Part shown: one piece after another, positions 9,377-17,930 of the stretch
How positions within the stretch are numbered: the first letter of the stretch is position 1
How the letters are laid out: every line of letters starts with the position of its first letter
DNA from: JASHUC01 sp963849095
GTDB taxonomy: Bacteria; Pseudomonadota; Gammaproteobacteria; Steroidobacterales; Steroidobacteraceae
NCBI GenBank assembly: GCA_963849095.1
Contig: CAWKGA010000002.1
Location: forward strand, 124,001 to 188,000
DNA length: 64,000 nt
Direction of reading: 5' to 3'
Notes under the pieces: model-generated
The model's input: only the letters and a program-made list of their open reading frames with translations
Databases searched by the model: none
What the model was told of the DNA's origin: nothing
Position numbers and translations under genes: made by a program

Positions 9377-9949
9377 TCACTTGAGCGCATCGAGCGCCAG
9401 ATTGAGCTCGAGCACATTGACGCGCGGCTCGCCGAGGAAGCCGAGCCATCTCCCCTTGGCATGGGCGGCGATGAGCGCCCGCACCGCGGCGAGCTCGAGT
9501 CCCCGCACCCGTGCGATGCGCGGCGCCTGGTAGTCGGCTGCCGCGAGGCTGATGTCCGGATCGAGACCGCTCGCGGACGCAGTCACCAGATCGACCGGAA
9601 CGGGCGCGTGATTGCTCGGGTCGGCCGCGTGAAGCGCATCGATTCTCGCTTTGACGGCATCCGTCAAACCCGGATTGAGGGGACCTAAATTCGAGCCCGT
9701 CGAGCCGAGTCCGTTGTACGGCTGCGGGGTCGTCGCCGACGGGCGGCTCCAGAAGTATTTCGGATCGCTGAAGGCCTGGCCGATCAATCGCGAGCCAATC
9801 GGGCGGCCATCCTTGACGATGAGGCTGCCTGCCGCACGCTCCGGAAAGATCAGATGCGCGATTCCGGTCACCACGAGCGGATAGGCGATGCCGGTGATCA
9901 ACGTCATGATGACGAGAAGCACGATCGCCGGCCGAATCAGGGTGTTCAT
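9377..9949 (-). CDS. kdpC: KdpC, small subunit of the K+-transporting ATPase
   Basis: The 190-aa single-span inner-membrane protein has its helix at about residues 5-28 (IRPAIVLLVIMTLITGIAYPLVV). Family motifs follow: GSRLIGQAF, YFWSRPSATTP...YNG, SGSNLGP-like 'STGSNLGPLN', and the C-terminal PDISLAAADYQAPRIARVRG...V. KdpC stabilises the KdpA-KdpB complex and helps ATP binding. The length matches the usual 185-200 aa. It sits between kdpB and kdpD with short gaps (12 bp on each side). A second frame over the same DNA (9369-9965) has no family features. Confidence 0.95.
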   Translation of the reverse strand: MNTLIRPAIVLLVIMTLITGIAYPLVVTGIAHLIFPERAAGSLIVKDGRPIGSRLIGQAFSDPKYFWSRPSATTPQPYNGLGSTGSNLGPLNPGLTDAVKARIDALHAADPSNHAPVPVDLVTASASGLDPDISLAAADYQAPRIARVRGLELAAVRALIAAHAKGRWLGFLGEPRVNVLELNLALDALK

Positions 9950-9961
9950 GCGATCCTTCCT

Positions 9962-12097
9962 TCACACCAGGTGTGCGAGCGCCAGGCCCATGTCGATGAG
10001 CTTGATCCCCACGAAGGGCGCGACGATTCCGCCGAGTCCATAGATGAGCAAGTTGCGCCGGAGCAGCACCGCGGCGCCGAGCGCCCGGTACTTCACGCCC
10101 TTCAGTGCGAGCGGGATCAGCGCAACGATGATCAGCGCGTTGAAGATGACAGCCGAGAGGATGGCCGAGAACGGGCTCGCGAGCCTCATGACGTTGAGCG
10201 CATCGAGCTGGGGATAGGTGGTCGCAAACGCCGCCGGGATGATCGCGAAATACTTGGCCACATCGTTGGCGATGCTGAACGTGGTGAGCGCCCCTCGGGT
10301 CATCAGCATCTGCTTGCCGGTCTCGACCACCTCGATGAGCTTGGTCGGGTTCGAGTCGAGGTCGACCATGTTGCCGGCCTCTTTCGCGGCCTGCGTGCCG
10401 GTGTTCATGGCGACGGCCACGTCGGCTTGTGCGAGCGCGGGGGCATCGTTCGTACCATCGCCGGTCATGGCGACGAGCCTGCCCTGCGCCTGATGATCGC
10501 GGATCAGGAGCAGTTTCGCCTCGGGCGTGGCCTCGGCGAGGAAGTCATCGACCCCCGCCTCCGCGGCGATGGCTGCGGCCGTGAGCTTGTTGTCGCCCGT
10601 GATCATGATGGTCTTGATGCCCATGCGGCGCAGCTCGCCGAAGCGCTCCTTGATGCCGCCCTTGACGATGTCCTTGAGCTCGATGATTCCGAGCACCCGG
10701 GCTCCGTCGCTGACCAGAAGCGGGGTGCTTCCCCGGCGGGCGATGTTCTCCACCGTGGCGAGAATGCCTTTCGGGAACGCCTGCCCGCGGCCCTCCACGT
10801 GCTTGCGAATGGCATCCGGCGCGCCCTTGCGGATCTGCCGCTCCCCGATATCGACGCCGCTCATGCGTGTGTGCGCCGAGAAGGGGACGAACACCGCGGA
10901 CAGCGCGCGCAAATCGCGCTCGCGCAGATTGAAGCGCTGCTTCGCGAGTACCACGATGCTGCGGCCTTCCGGGGTCTCATCGGCGAGCGATGCGAGCTGC
11001 GCCGCACCGGCGAGCTCCTCCTCCGAGACACCCTGGGCCGGCACGAAGGCCGCCGCTTGACGGTTGCCGAGCGTGATGGTGCCGGTCTTGTCGAGCAGCA
11101 GCACGTCCACGTCCCCCGCAGCCTCCACGGCTCTCCCGGACGTCGCGATGACGTTCGCCTGCAGCATGCGGCTCATGCCCGCGACACCGATCGCCGACAG
11201 CAGGCCTCCGATCGTCGTGGGGATCAGGCACACCAGCAGCGCGATCAAGGCCGTGATCGTCACCGGCATGCCGAGCTTCGCGACCGCGACGCTGTACAGG
11301 GAGTACGGCAACAGCGTCGCCGTGGCGAACAGGAACACGAGCGTCAGCGCGACGAGCAGGATGGTGAGCGCGATCTCGTTCGGCGTCTTCTGGCGCTTGG
11401 CGCTCTCGACCATCGCGACCATCCGGTCGATGAAGGTCTCCCCGGGATTGGCGGTGACCTTCACGACGATCCAGTCCGACAGCACGCGTGTGCCGCCCGT
11501 GACGGCGGAGAAGTCGCCTCCGGACTCGCGGATGACGGGCGCGGACTCGCCGGTGATCGCGCTTTCGTCGACCGACGCCGCGCCTTCGACCACCTCTCCG
11601 TCCGCGGGGATGTAGTCGCCGGCCTCGACGAAGATCATGTCGCCCCGGCGCAGCTCGTCCGCCCGCACGCTGGAATGCCGCGTACGGTCCCGCGGGTCGG
11701 CGAGTTTCTTCGCCGACACGGTCTGCTTGAGGCCGCGAAGCGAGGCTGCCTGGGCCTTGCTCCGGCCTTCCGCGAGCGCTTCCGCGAAGTTGGCGAACAG
11801 CACCGTGAACCACAGCCAGATGGCCACGCTGAAGATGAACCAGGCCGGTGCCTCGCCCCGCCCGGCGAGCGCCTGCAACCAGAGCGCCGTCGTCACGACA
11901 CTCCCGACGAAGACGACGAACATCACCGGGTTGCGCCACTGGACGCGGGGATCGAGCTTGCCGAGGGCGTCGAGGACCGCAGGCCACATCAGCGTCCGAT
12001 CGAACATCGAGAGCCGGCGGCGCCCCGCCGACGATGCGCGCTGAACGGGTTGTGATGACCGACCTGGCGTCCCGGATTGAGGGGTCTCTCGAGCCAT
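9962..12097 (-). CDS. kdpB: KdpB, catalytic P-type ATPase subunit of the Kdp K+ pump
   Basis: The 711-aa product has the usual core length plus about 30 extra N-terminal residues. The conserved part begins at Met31 (MFDRTLMWPAVLDALGKLDP), so initiation there is an alternative. It contains the actuator motif TGES (182-185; the Ser equivalent is the inhibitory phosphorylation site in E. coli), membrane motif LIPTTIGGLLSAIG, phosphorylation motif DKTGT with Asp336, and hinge TGDGTNDAPAL. ATP hydrolysis drives K+ taken up through KdpA. It starts 1 bp after the kdpA stop. Confidence 0.97.
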   Translation of the reverse strand: MARETPQSGTPGRSSQPVQRASSAGRRRLSMFDRTLMWPAVLDALGKLDPRVQWRNPVMFVVFVGSVVTTALWLQALAGRGEAPAWFIFSVAIWLWFTVLFANFAEALAEGRSKAQAASLRGLKQTVSAKKLADPRDRTRHSSVRADELRRGDMIFVEAGDYIPADGEVVEGAASVDESAITGESAPVIRESGGDFSAVTGGTRVLSDWIVVKVTANPGETFIDRMVAMVESAKRQKTPNEIALTILLVALTLVFLFATATLLPYSLYSVAVAKLGMPVTITALIALLVCLIPTTIGGLLSAIGVAGMSRMLQANVIATSGRAVEAAGDVDVLLLDKTGTITLGNRQAAAFVPAQGVSEEELAGAAQLASLADETPEGRSIVVLAKQRFNLRERDLRALSAVFVPFSAHTRMSGVDIGERQIRKGAPDAIRKHVEGRGQAFPKGILATVENIARRGSTPLLVSDGARVLGIIELKDIVKGGIKERFGELRRMGIKTIMITGDNKLTAAAIAAEAGVDDFLAEATPEAKLLLIRDHQAQGRLVAMTGDGTNDAPALAQADVAVAMNTGTQAAKEAGNMVDLDSNPTKLIEVVETGKQMLMTRGALTTFSIANDVAKYFAIIPAAFATTYPQLDALNVMRLASPFSAILSAVIFNALIIVALIPLALKGVKYRALGAAVLLRRNLLIYGLGGIVAPFVGIKLIDMGLALAHLV

Positions 12098-12098
12098 A

Positions 12099-13904
12099 TC
12101 ACGTGCCCCAGAGCATCAGATGCTCGATCGCCGGGCCGAGCGCGAGCGCCGGCACGAACGTGAGAGCGCCGACCAGCAGCACCGTGCCGATCAGTAGGAC
12201 GACGAAGGTCGGTCCGTGAGTCGGCATGGTGCCCGCCGTCACGGGCACGCGCTTCTTGGCCGCAAACGATCCGGCGATTGCGAGCACCGCGACGATCGGC
12301 CAGTAGCGGCCGAGCCACATCACGAGCCCGAGCGCCGTGTTATAGAAAGGTGTATCCGCCGAGATTCCCGCGAAGGCGCTGCCGTTGTTGTTGCTTGCCG
12401 AGGTGAACGCATAGAGGATCTCCGAGAACCCATGCGCCCCGGGATTCGACACGCCAGCCTTGCCCGCCGCAACGCTCACCGCCACCGCGGTGCCAAGCAG
12501 CACGATGAACGGCATGACGAGGATCGCGATCGAGCTCATCTTCATCTCGAATGCCTCGATCTTCTTGCCGAGGTACTCGGGTGTCCGTCCGATCATCAGA
12601 CCGGCGATGAATACTCCGATCACGGCGAAGATCAGCATGGAGTACAGTCCGGTGCCGACGCCGCCGAACACGACCTCACCGAGCATCATGTTGAAGAGGG
12701 TCACGAAGCCCCCGAGCGGCGTGAACGAGTCGTGCATGGCGTTCACCGCGCCGCAAGAGGTGCTGGTGGTCGTCGTGGCGAAGAGCGCGGACGCGCCGAT
12801 GCCGAACCGCGCCTCCTTCCCCTCCATGTTGCCGCCGGGCTGAAGGGCGCTCGCCGTTTGATCGACGCCGAGCCGGGAGATCCGCGGGTTGCCGAGCTGC
12901 TCGCTGTGCACGGCAATGGAGGCCATCGACACGAACAGAATGATCATCGCCGCGAGCAGAGCCCAGCCCTGGCGGGTATCACCGACCATGTGCCCGAAGG
13001 CGTACGTGAGCGCCGTCGGAATGAGAATCTCGGCCAGGATCTGCAGGAAGTCGGTGAGCGGAGTCGGGTTCTCGAAAGGATGGGCCGAGTTGGCATTGAA
13101 GAAGCCGCCGCCGTTGGTGCCGAGCTGCTTGATGGCCTCCTGCGAGGCGACCGGGCCCATCGGCAGGGTCTGCGTCTGCGTGGTCATGTTCTGCATGACC
13201 GGATTGCCCGCCTTGTCGTTGATCGCGTTGCCCGCCGCGTCCACTTTCGGTTGCGTGTAGTGCAGCAGCTCGAGAGTCGTCACATCCTTGTCCGCGCTGA
13301 GGTTCTGCACGACGCCCTGCGAGACGAAGATCAGAGCGAGCACGAACGCCAGGGGCAGCAGGATATAGAGCGTTGCCCGCGTCACGTCGACCCAGAAATT
13401 GCCGATCGCGCGGGTCTCGCGCAAGACGAACCCCCGAACGAGAGCGATGGCGACGACGATCCCGGTTGCGGCGGAGAGGAAATTCTGCACCGCGAGCCCC
13501 GCCATCTGCGTGAGGTCGCTCATCGTCGACTCGCCGGAGTAGCCCTGCCAGTTGGTGTTGGTGATGAAGCTCACCGCGGTGTTGAACGAGGAGTCGGGAG
13601 AGACATTCGCGAAATGCTGCGGATTGAGGGGCAGCCACAGCTGCAGGCGCTGCAAGGCGTACACCGCGAGCGCCCCGAGGGCGTTGAACAGGACGAGAGC
13701 GATCGCGTACCCCTTCCACCCCATCTGCGCGCCCGGGTCGACGCCGCAGACCCGATAGAGGAGCCCCTCGAGCCGCGCGCCCGCGCGCACCGGCCAGATC
13801 GGCCGGCCCTCCATGACGTTGGCGATGTAAAGCCCGAGCGGTTTCACGCAGAGGAGCGCCGCCGCCAGCAATGCGACGATCAGCGCGAGCGATGCCGGCG
13901 TCAT
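12099..13904 (-). CDS. kdpA: KdpA, potassium-translocating subunit
   Basis: The 601-aa inner-membrane channel-like subunit has about ten helices. The four selectivity-filter-like loops are visible: ITNTNWQGYSGES, LGTNGGGFFNANSAHPFENPT, ATTTSTSCGAVNAMHDS and ASNNNGSAFAG. The length is slightly above E. coli KdpA (557 aa), mainly from an insertion around residues 240-262 (VDAAGNAINDKAGNPVMQ), which is common in non-enteric homologues. Its ATG shares one base with the kdpF stop (TGATG). It is high-affinity K+ uptake, made when K+ is scarce. Confidence 0.97.
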   Translation of the reverse strand: MTPASLALIVALLAAALLCVKPLGLYIANVMEGRPIWPVRAGARLEGLLYRVCGVDPGAQMGWKGYAIALVLFNALGALAVYALQRLQLWLPLNPQHFANVSPDSSFNTAVSFITNTNWQGYSGESTMSDLTQMAGLAVQNFLSAATGIVVAIALVRGFVLRETRAIGNFWVDVTRATLYILLPLAFVLALIFVSQGVVQNLSADKDVTTLELLHYTQPKVDAAGNAINDKAGNPVMQNMTTQTQTLPMGPVASQEAIKQLGTNGGGFFNANSAHPFENPTPLTDFLQILAEILIPTALTYAFGHMVGDTRQGWALLAAMIILFVSMASIAVHSEQLGNPRISRLGVDQTASALQPGGNMEGKEARFGIGASALFATTTTSTSCGAVNAMHDSFTPLGGFVTLFNMMLGEVVFGGVGTGLYSMLIFAVIGVFIAGLMIGRTPEYLGKKIEAFEMKMSSIAILVMPFIVLLGTAVAVSVAAGKAGVSNPGAHGFSEILYAFTSASNNNGSAFAGISADTPFYNTALGLVMWLGRYWPIVAVLAIAGSFAAKKRVPVTAGTMPTHGPTFVVLLIGTVLLVGALTFVPALALGPAIEHLMLWGT

Positions 13905-13993
13905 CAGAACTTCTCCGGCTTGAACAGGGCGTAGAGCAGATAGACGAAGAGCCCGAGCGACAGTATTCCGCTCACGATGTAGATCCCACTCAT
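13904..13993 (-). CDS. kdpF: KdpF, small membrane peptide of the Kdp pump
   Basis: This 29-aa peptide (start MSGIYIVSGILSLGLFVYLL, end ALFKPEKF) consists of one transmembrane helix and a short basic tail ending in the typical KPE(K/R)F. KdpF stabilises the KdpABC complex in the membrane. The stop TGA overlaps the kdpA ATG by one base. The start ATG overlaps the upstream small ORF's TGA by four bases. Confidence 0.92.
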   Translation of the reverse strand: MSGIYIVSGILSLGLFVYLLYALFKPEKF

Positions 13994-14082
13994 TCGACGC
14001 CCCCGAGGCGCGAGAGGCTCCAGACGAGCCAGTGCGTCGCCGCGTAGAGCGCAGCGAGTATCAAGATGAATATCGCGTCCAT
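13990..14082 (-). CDS. 30-aa membrane peptide leading the kdp operon
   Basis: This peptide begins MDAIFILILAALYAATHWLV and ends SLSRLGGVE, with one hydrophobic helix followed by a short polar tail. It has a GGGGA ribosome site 4 bases before the ATG and overlaps kdpF by ATGA. Comparable tiny ORFs sit ahead of kdpF in other proteobacteria and are usually unannotated or called a potassium ATPase-associated peptide. The role is unknown: it could be a further pump stabiliser or a translational lead-in for kdpF. The coding call rests on coupling, ribosome site and membrane-helix composition. Confidence 0.7.
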   Translation of the reverse strand: MDAIFILILAALYAATHWLVWSLSRLGGVE

Positions 14083-14083
14083 G

Positions 14084-14113
14084 AAGTCCCCGATGCCGAC
14101 GGGGCGGGGACTT
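14084..14113 (-). promoter_or_regulatory. Hairpin covering the ribosome site of the kdp leader peptide
   Basis: On the minus strand AAGTCCCCG and CGGGGACTT form a perfect 9-bp stem with a 12-nt loop, ending one base before the ATG at 14082. The GGGGA Shine-Dalgarno sequence is inside the 3' arm, so the folded RNA would hide it. A role in translational control or attenuation of the kdp operon is inference. Confidence 0.5.
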
Positions 14114-14149
14114 TACTCCCGCACGTGTGAGCGCGCTGTGAGGATAAAT

Positions 14150-15103
14150 TCAGGCGCTGCGGCGCAGCGTGCCCGCGAAGTCGAGGACCTCGCGTGCGAG
14201 GCGCTCCTTGTCCGCGAGCGTCCGCATCAGCGTCGAGGCCACCCGCACGGGCATCTCGAATCGAGCGGCGAGCGCTGCGTCGGCCCGGTCGAGCACGAAG
14301 CCTCCAATGATCCCGGCATAGCCCCGCGCGACGGTGAGCGGGGAGACCTCGAGCCCGAGTTCCCTCATGATCTTCGCCGTCGGCCCCTTGACCGCCTCGC
14401 CACCAATGAGCGGCGAGACGGCGATCACCGGAACGCCGCAGGACCTGAGCCGCGCCCTCCAGCCGGGAATCGCGAGAATCGGCTCGATGCTGAGATACGG
14501 ATTGGACGGACAGATCACGACGGCGGCCAAGTCCGGCCGATCGAGCTCGCGCAGCGCGGCTTGCGGCGGCCGCGCGTGCTCCGCTCCCTCATAGCGGATC
14601 GCGGTGACGCAGGGCTCGCAGCGACGCTCGACGAAGTAACGCTGAAAGGTCAGCGTCCCCGCGGCGGTCTCCACGATCGTGCGCACCCGATCGTCCGTCA
14701 TGGGCAGCACCCGCGTCGCGAGTCCGAAGCGGTGCGCGAAGTCGGCAACGATCTCCGAGAGGGGCTCGCCGGCCGCGAGCCGGCGCGTTCGCTCGATGTG
14801 GACGGCGAGATCCTTGTCTCCGATCCGGAACCAGCTCTCGCCGCCCAGGCGCTCGAGCTCCGCCATGAAATGCCAGCTCTCCGCGGCCCGTCCCCAGCCG
14901 AGCTCGGTATTGGCAAGACCGGCGAGCGTGTAGAGCGTCGTGTCGACATCCGGCGAGATCGCGAGCGTCAGATGCTCGAAGTCATCTCCGGTGTTGGCGA
15001 CGACAGTGAGCCTGCCGGGCTCGACGACTCCCTGCAGTCCCAGCGCAAGCTTGGCGCCGCCGATGCCGCCCGACAGCGCGAGCACCGAGCCTCGTGGATT
15101 CAT
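14150..15103 (-). CDS. cofD: CofD-like 2-phospho-L-lactate (phosphoenolpyruvate) transferase of F420 biosynthesis
   Basis: The 317-aa product transfers the phosphoenolpyruvyl, phospholactyl or phosphoglyceryl moiety to the deazaflavin FO on the way to coenzyme F420. Family marks are the N-terminal nucleotide motif ALSGGIGGAKLALGL, VVANTGDDFEHLTLAISPDVDTT, the conserved TDDRVRTIV, ICPSNPYLSIEPILAIPG, VIAVSPLIGG, and the end segment ...MRELGLEVSPLTVARGY. The length fits CofD/FbiA (310-330 aa). No cofC, cofE/fbiB, or FO synthase lies in the window. The gene sits 67 bp before the kdp leader peptide on the same strand. Confidence 0.85.
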   Translation of the reverse strand: MNPRGSVLALSGGIGGAKLALGLQGVVEPGRLTVVANTGDDFEHLTLAISPDVDTTLYTLAGLANTELGWGRAAESWHFMAELERLGGESWFRIGDKDLAVHIERTRRLAAGEPLSEIVADFAHRFGLATRVLPMTDDRVRTIVETAAGTLTFQRYFVERRCEPCVTAIRYEGAEHARPPQAALRELDRPDLAAVVICPSNPYLSIEPILAIPGWRARLRSCGVPVIAVSPLIGGEAVKGPTAKIMRELGLEVSPLTVARGYAGIIGGFVLDRADAALAARFEMPVRVASTLMRTLADKERLAREVLDFAGTLRRSA

Positions 15104-15169
15104 CGATTCACGCCCCCCTTGATCCGGCTGCTCCCGGCCGCGGCCGCACAGGATAGCGCGAGCCCGATG

Positions 15170-15547
15170 TCAACTCGCGAGCGTGACCGGACTTCCCGTC
15201 TCCCTCGCGATGAGATCGGCCAGGGTGTTCTCCGTGAGTTCGGTCCCGCCGCCCAGCGCGTCCCACCGCACACGCACGGCGGCCGCCTGCCGCAGCGTCA
15301 GTCCGCTGATCGTGTAGCACGTCACTCGCAGCCCGTCGCTCGCCAGCCAGTGGTCTCGCTGCGAGTCCGCATCCCAGGCTCGCGCGAAGAACGGTCCGCT
15401 CAGGCGCGCTCGTAAGTCCTGCGACTCCGGCAGCGGCTCGAGCAGTCGATCGAGCGCCGCGCCATCGTCCAGACGCGCATCGGTGCGATGAACCGCCGAT
15501 TCGATTTGACGGGCGCGACGCTTCCAGAGGCTCCCCAGCAACTCCAT
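15170..15547 (-). CDS. Hypothetical protein, 125 aa
   Basis: I do not recognise this protein. From the ATG at 15547 it reads MELLGSLWKRRARQIESAVHR... and ends ...IARETGSPVTLAS. A GTG start at 15661 would add 38 residues, but that part is Arg/Cys-rich and unlike the rest. The N-terminus is a basic amphipathic helix. The C-terminal half is mixed alpha/beta, with no membrane helix. It lies 66 bp upstream of cofD on the same strand and may be co-transcribed with it, which is the only functional hint. Confidence 0.5.
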   Translation of the reverse strand: MELLGSLWKRRARQIESAVHRTDARLDDGAALDRLLEPLPESQDLRARLSGPFFARAWDADSQRDHWLASDGLRVTCYTISGLTLRQAAAVRVRWDALGGGTELTENTLADLIARETGSPVTLAS

Positions 15548-15684
15548 ATCTCGAGATCCCGACCTGCGTGCCTCAAAGACACGACCAATTGTCGGCGCGA
15601 GACCGAAGGCTGCGCAATATCGCTGATTTCTGACGCAAAATCGCGACAGCGGCGGCGGCACCGTTTGACTTACTGCATCACCCG

Positions 15685-17649
15685 CTACGGCCCCGAATGC
15701 TCGAGCGCCGGCCCCCCCGAGGCCGCGACGGGCAACGCCGGCTCCTGTGCGAGCGCCTCCCGCAGCGTCTTCAGCATCTTCTGGTCGATGGCTACCGCAT
15801 GCTCCGCTTCAACCGGGTAGCGCACCTCGAACCGCAGGCCGCTCTCCGCAAACCGCACCCGCACTTCCGGCCACGGCATGGTGGTCTCGAAGTCAACGAG
15901 GCGCTGCACCGCCGCATGCTGCTGCTCGATGGAGGGCCGGTATTGCTCGTACACGGCATCTGCCGCCGTCTTCAGCCGGTGCTGCGCCGCTGGCACGTCC
16001 ACGGTGGGAGCGAGCGTCAGGGAAATGGAATGCCAGAGGTAATTCGCGCCAGGGATCTGCTTGAACAACGCCTGAGGCTGGAACAGCACTGCGTTCGACA
16101 GCACGACGATGCGCCCCGTCGGATGCAGATCCGCTCCCGCGAGCTCCATCAGGTAGATCCGGACGAGTCCGATATCCGCGACGGTCCCCGTGACGCCGGC
16201 GAGCGTGATACGGTCGCCGATTCGCACCCCATAGCGGCCGATGAGAAAGAAGTACGCGACGATCGCGAGGATCACGTTCTGCAGAGCGACGGCGAGTCCC
16301 GCCGTGAGGAAGCCCGCGTACGTCGCGAGCGATCCGATCTGGGACGCGAGTCCGAAGATGAGCACAAGGGCGAGAGCAATCCCCACCGCGACTCGGCGCA
16401 GCGTCTGGAACTGGCTACGGCGGCGCGCGTCGTGCAGGTAACGGAACACGGCCCTCTTCGAGACCTCCGACAGGACAAGCACCAGGCCGATCGATGCGAG
16501 GAGCAGGATCGCCCGGGTCAGCAGATAGCGCGTGATGGTCGCGAGGCGAGCGTGCAGGGAGTCGTGCCAGTCGTTGAGCGCCCGGCGCGCGTCGTTCAGG
16601 ACGATGCGCTGCTCCCCGAGCGGCAGGAGCACCGTCGCGAGCTGCTTGAACCGGCCCGCCGCCCCCTCGAGCGTGCGCCGGGCCGCCGCGAGCTCGGCCA
16701 GGTTCGATGAGTCGAGGCCGGCCACGTCGGTGCGGACGAGGCTGCGGGCCTGGTCGAGGAGCGGCGCGCGCAGTGCATCCAGCCTCTTCGTGAGCGCATC
16801 CGTCGCCTGCACGGCGTCGGAGAGCTGCCGGCCGTCGCTCTCCAGGTTGAGCCATTCGCCGATGAGCGTGATGATGCCGGGGGACTCCTGGCGGAATCCC
16901 GCCATCGAGGCAGCTGCGGGCGCGGCCGCGCCGCTCTCGCTGCCCGCGGCGCTCGCGCTGCCGGCGCTCGAGGCCGCAGCCTGCTGCGCCTCCGGCACCG
17001 ACCGCTCGAGGTCCTCGATCTGGCCGAGAAGATCCCCCGCGCCCTCGGTCTGGAACGTAAGCGTCGAGGTCTGGAAGCTCTGCAGGTCCTCGACGGTGCT
17101 CTCGACCTCGCGCTCGAGCTGCAAAGCGGCGTTCACGTCGGCTCGCTGGGCCGCGAGCGAGGCTCGCTCACGCGCGGGCGCGCGAGCGAGCCTCGCATCG
17201 ATCCGGGTGAGCTGCGCCTGCAGCGTGGTGATCCGCGCGGCAATCCGCGCGACCTCCTGATCGAGTGCGGCCTCGGGGTGCGCACGGGAGCTCTGGACCA
17301 CCGCCTGCTGCCCGGAGCCGAGCAGGGTCGCCGCGGCGTGACCGAAAACGAAGGCGCGCTGAACGGCGGCGAGCGCGGACTGCTGCAGCCGGTCCCGCAC
17401 GACCACGTTCTGCGCGAGATCCGGCAGGCTCTCGATGCCTTGAGCCCCTCGGTACCAGTCGAGGGTCTGCCTGATGTACCCGATGACCTGAGCCGGGTGG
17501 AGCGGCGGCGCCGGCAGTGCGGGCCGGGCCTCCTGGGCGGCGCCCGGGGGCACGCCCTGGGCTGGGGCGGCCTCCCGCGCATGCACGTGCAGCGCCGTAC
17601 ACAGGCTCGCGCAAGCGGCCGCGCGGATCAGGTGCCGAAATCGCGCCAA
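15685..17649 (-). CDS. MscS-family mechanosensitive channel with long periplasmic N-terminal domain
   Basis: The 654-aa product begins at a TTG at 17649 with GGAGG five bases upstream; a TTG four codons earlier is also possible. A signal peptide (LIRAAACASLCTALHVHA) is followed by about 330 residues of Ala/Gln/Glu-rich helix, probably coiled coil (ARITTLQAQLTRIDARLA, LEREVESTVEDLQSF). Then come several helices (LLTRAILLLASIGLVLVLSEV, VGIALALVLIFGLAS) and the pore helix ATYAGFLTAGLAVALQNVILAIVAYFFL. The MscS beta domain follows (VRIGDRITLAGVTGTVADIGLV). It resembles long MscK/YnaI-like channels that release solutes on hypo-osmotic shock. Being next to kdp suggests an osmotic-homeostasis neighbourhood. 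Confidence 0.85.
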   Translation of the reverse strand: MARFRHLIRAAACASLCTALHVHAREAAPAQGVPPGAAQEARPALPAPPLHPAQVIGYIRQTLDWYRGAQGIESLPDLAQNVVVRDRLQQSALAAVQRAFVFGHAAATLLGSGQQAVVQSSRAHPEAALDQEVARIAARITTLQAQLTRIDARLARAPARERASLAAQRADVNAALQLEREVESTVEDLQSFQTSTLTFQTEGAGDLLGQIEDLERSVPEAQQAAASSAGSASAAGSESGAAAPAAASMAGFRQESPGIITLIGEWLNLESDGRQLSDAVQATDALTKRLDALRAPLLDQARSLVRTDVAGLDSSNLAELAAARRTLEGAAGRFKQLATVLLPLGEQRIVLNDARRALNDWHDSLHARLATITRYLLTRAILLLASIGLVLVLSEVSKRAVFRYLHDARRRSQFQTLRRVAVGIALALVLIFGLASQIGSLATYAGFLTAGLAVALQNVILAIVAYFFLIGRYGVRIGDRITLAGVTGTVADIGLVRIYLMELAGADLHPTGRIVVLSNAVLFQPQALFKQIPGANYLWHSISLTLAPTVDVPAAQHRLKTAADAVYEQYRPSIEQQHAAVQRLVDFETTMPWPEVRVRFAESGLRFEVRYPVEAEHAVAIDQKMLKTLREALAQEPALPVAASGGPALEHSGP

Positions 17650-17930
17650 TTCGTCCTCCAAAAACTGCGCAGGCTACCTCAAAGCGCCCGCTGTGAGGCC
17701 ATGCGGAACCGTTCGGCCCCCACCCTGCGGACGGCGCGACAGCCGGCGCGACAATAGGCGTTGCGGCCCGTGGACACCCGCGCCCGCGCGCCGCTCGGGC
17801 CGCGGTCCCGGTCACGTTGACACCTCAATGCATCGCTCCTATTGTGCTGCGGTCGAGCCTCACGGCAGGGCGCAACCGCTCCCTGCACGCCAGGCATGCG
17901 GAAGTGACCCATTCCCCGCGGAGAACCGAC

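Noticed and set aside
9854..12055. A 733-codon open frame on the plus strand opposite kdpB
   Set aside because: It is the mirror of KdpB codon bias in high-GC DNA. Its translation is rich in Arg, His, Asp and Gln with no domain, and the opposite strand has every P-type ATPase motif.
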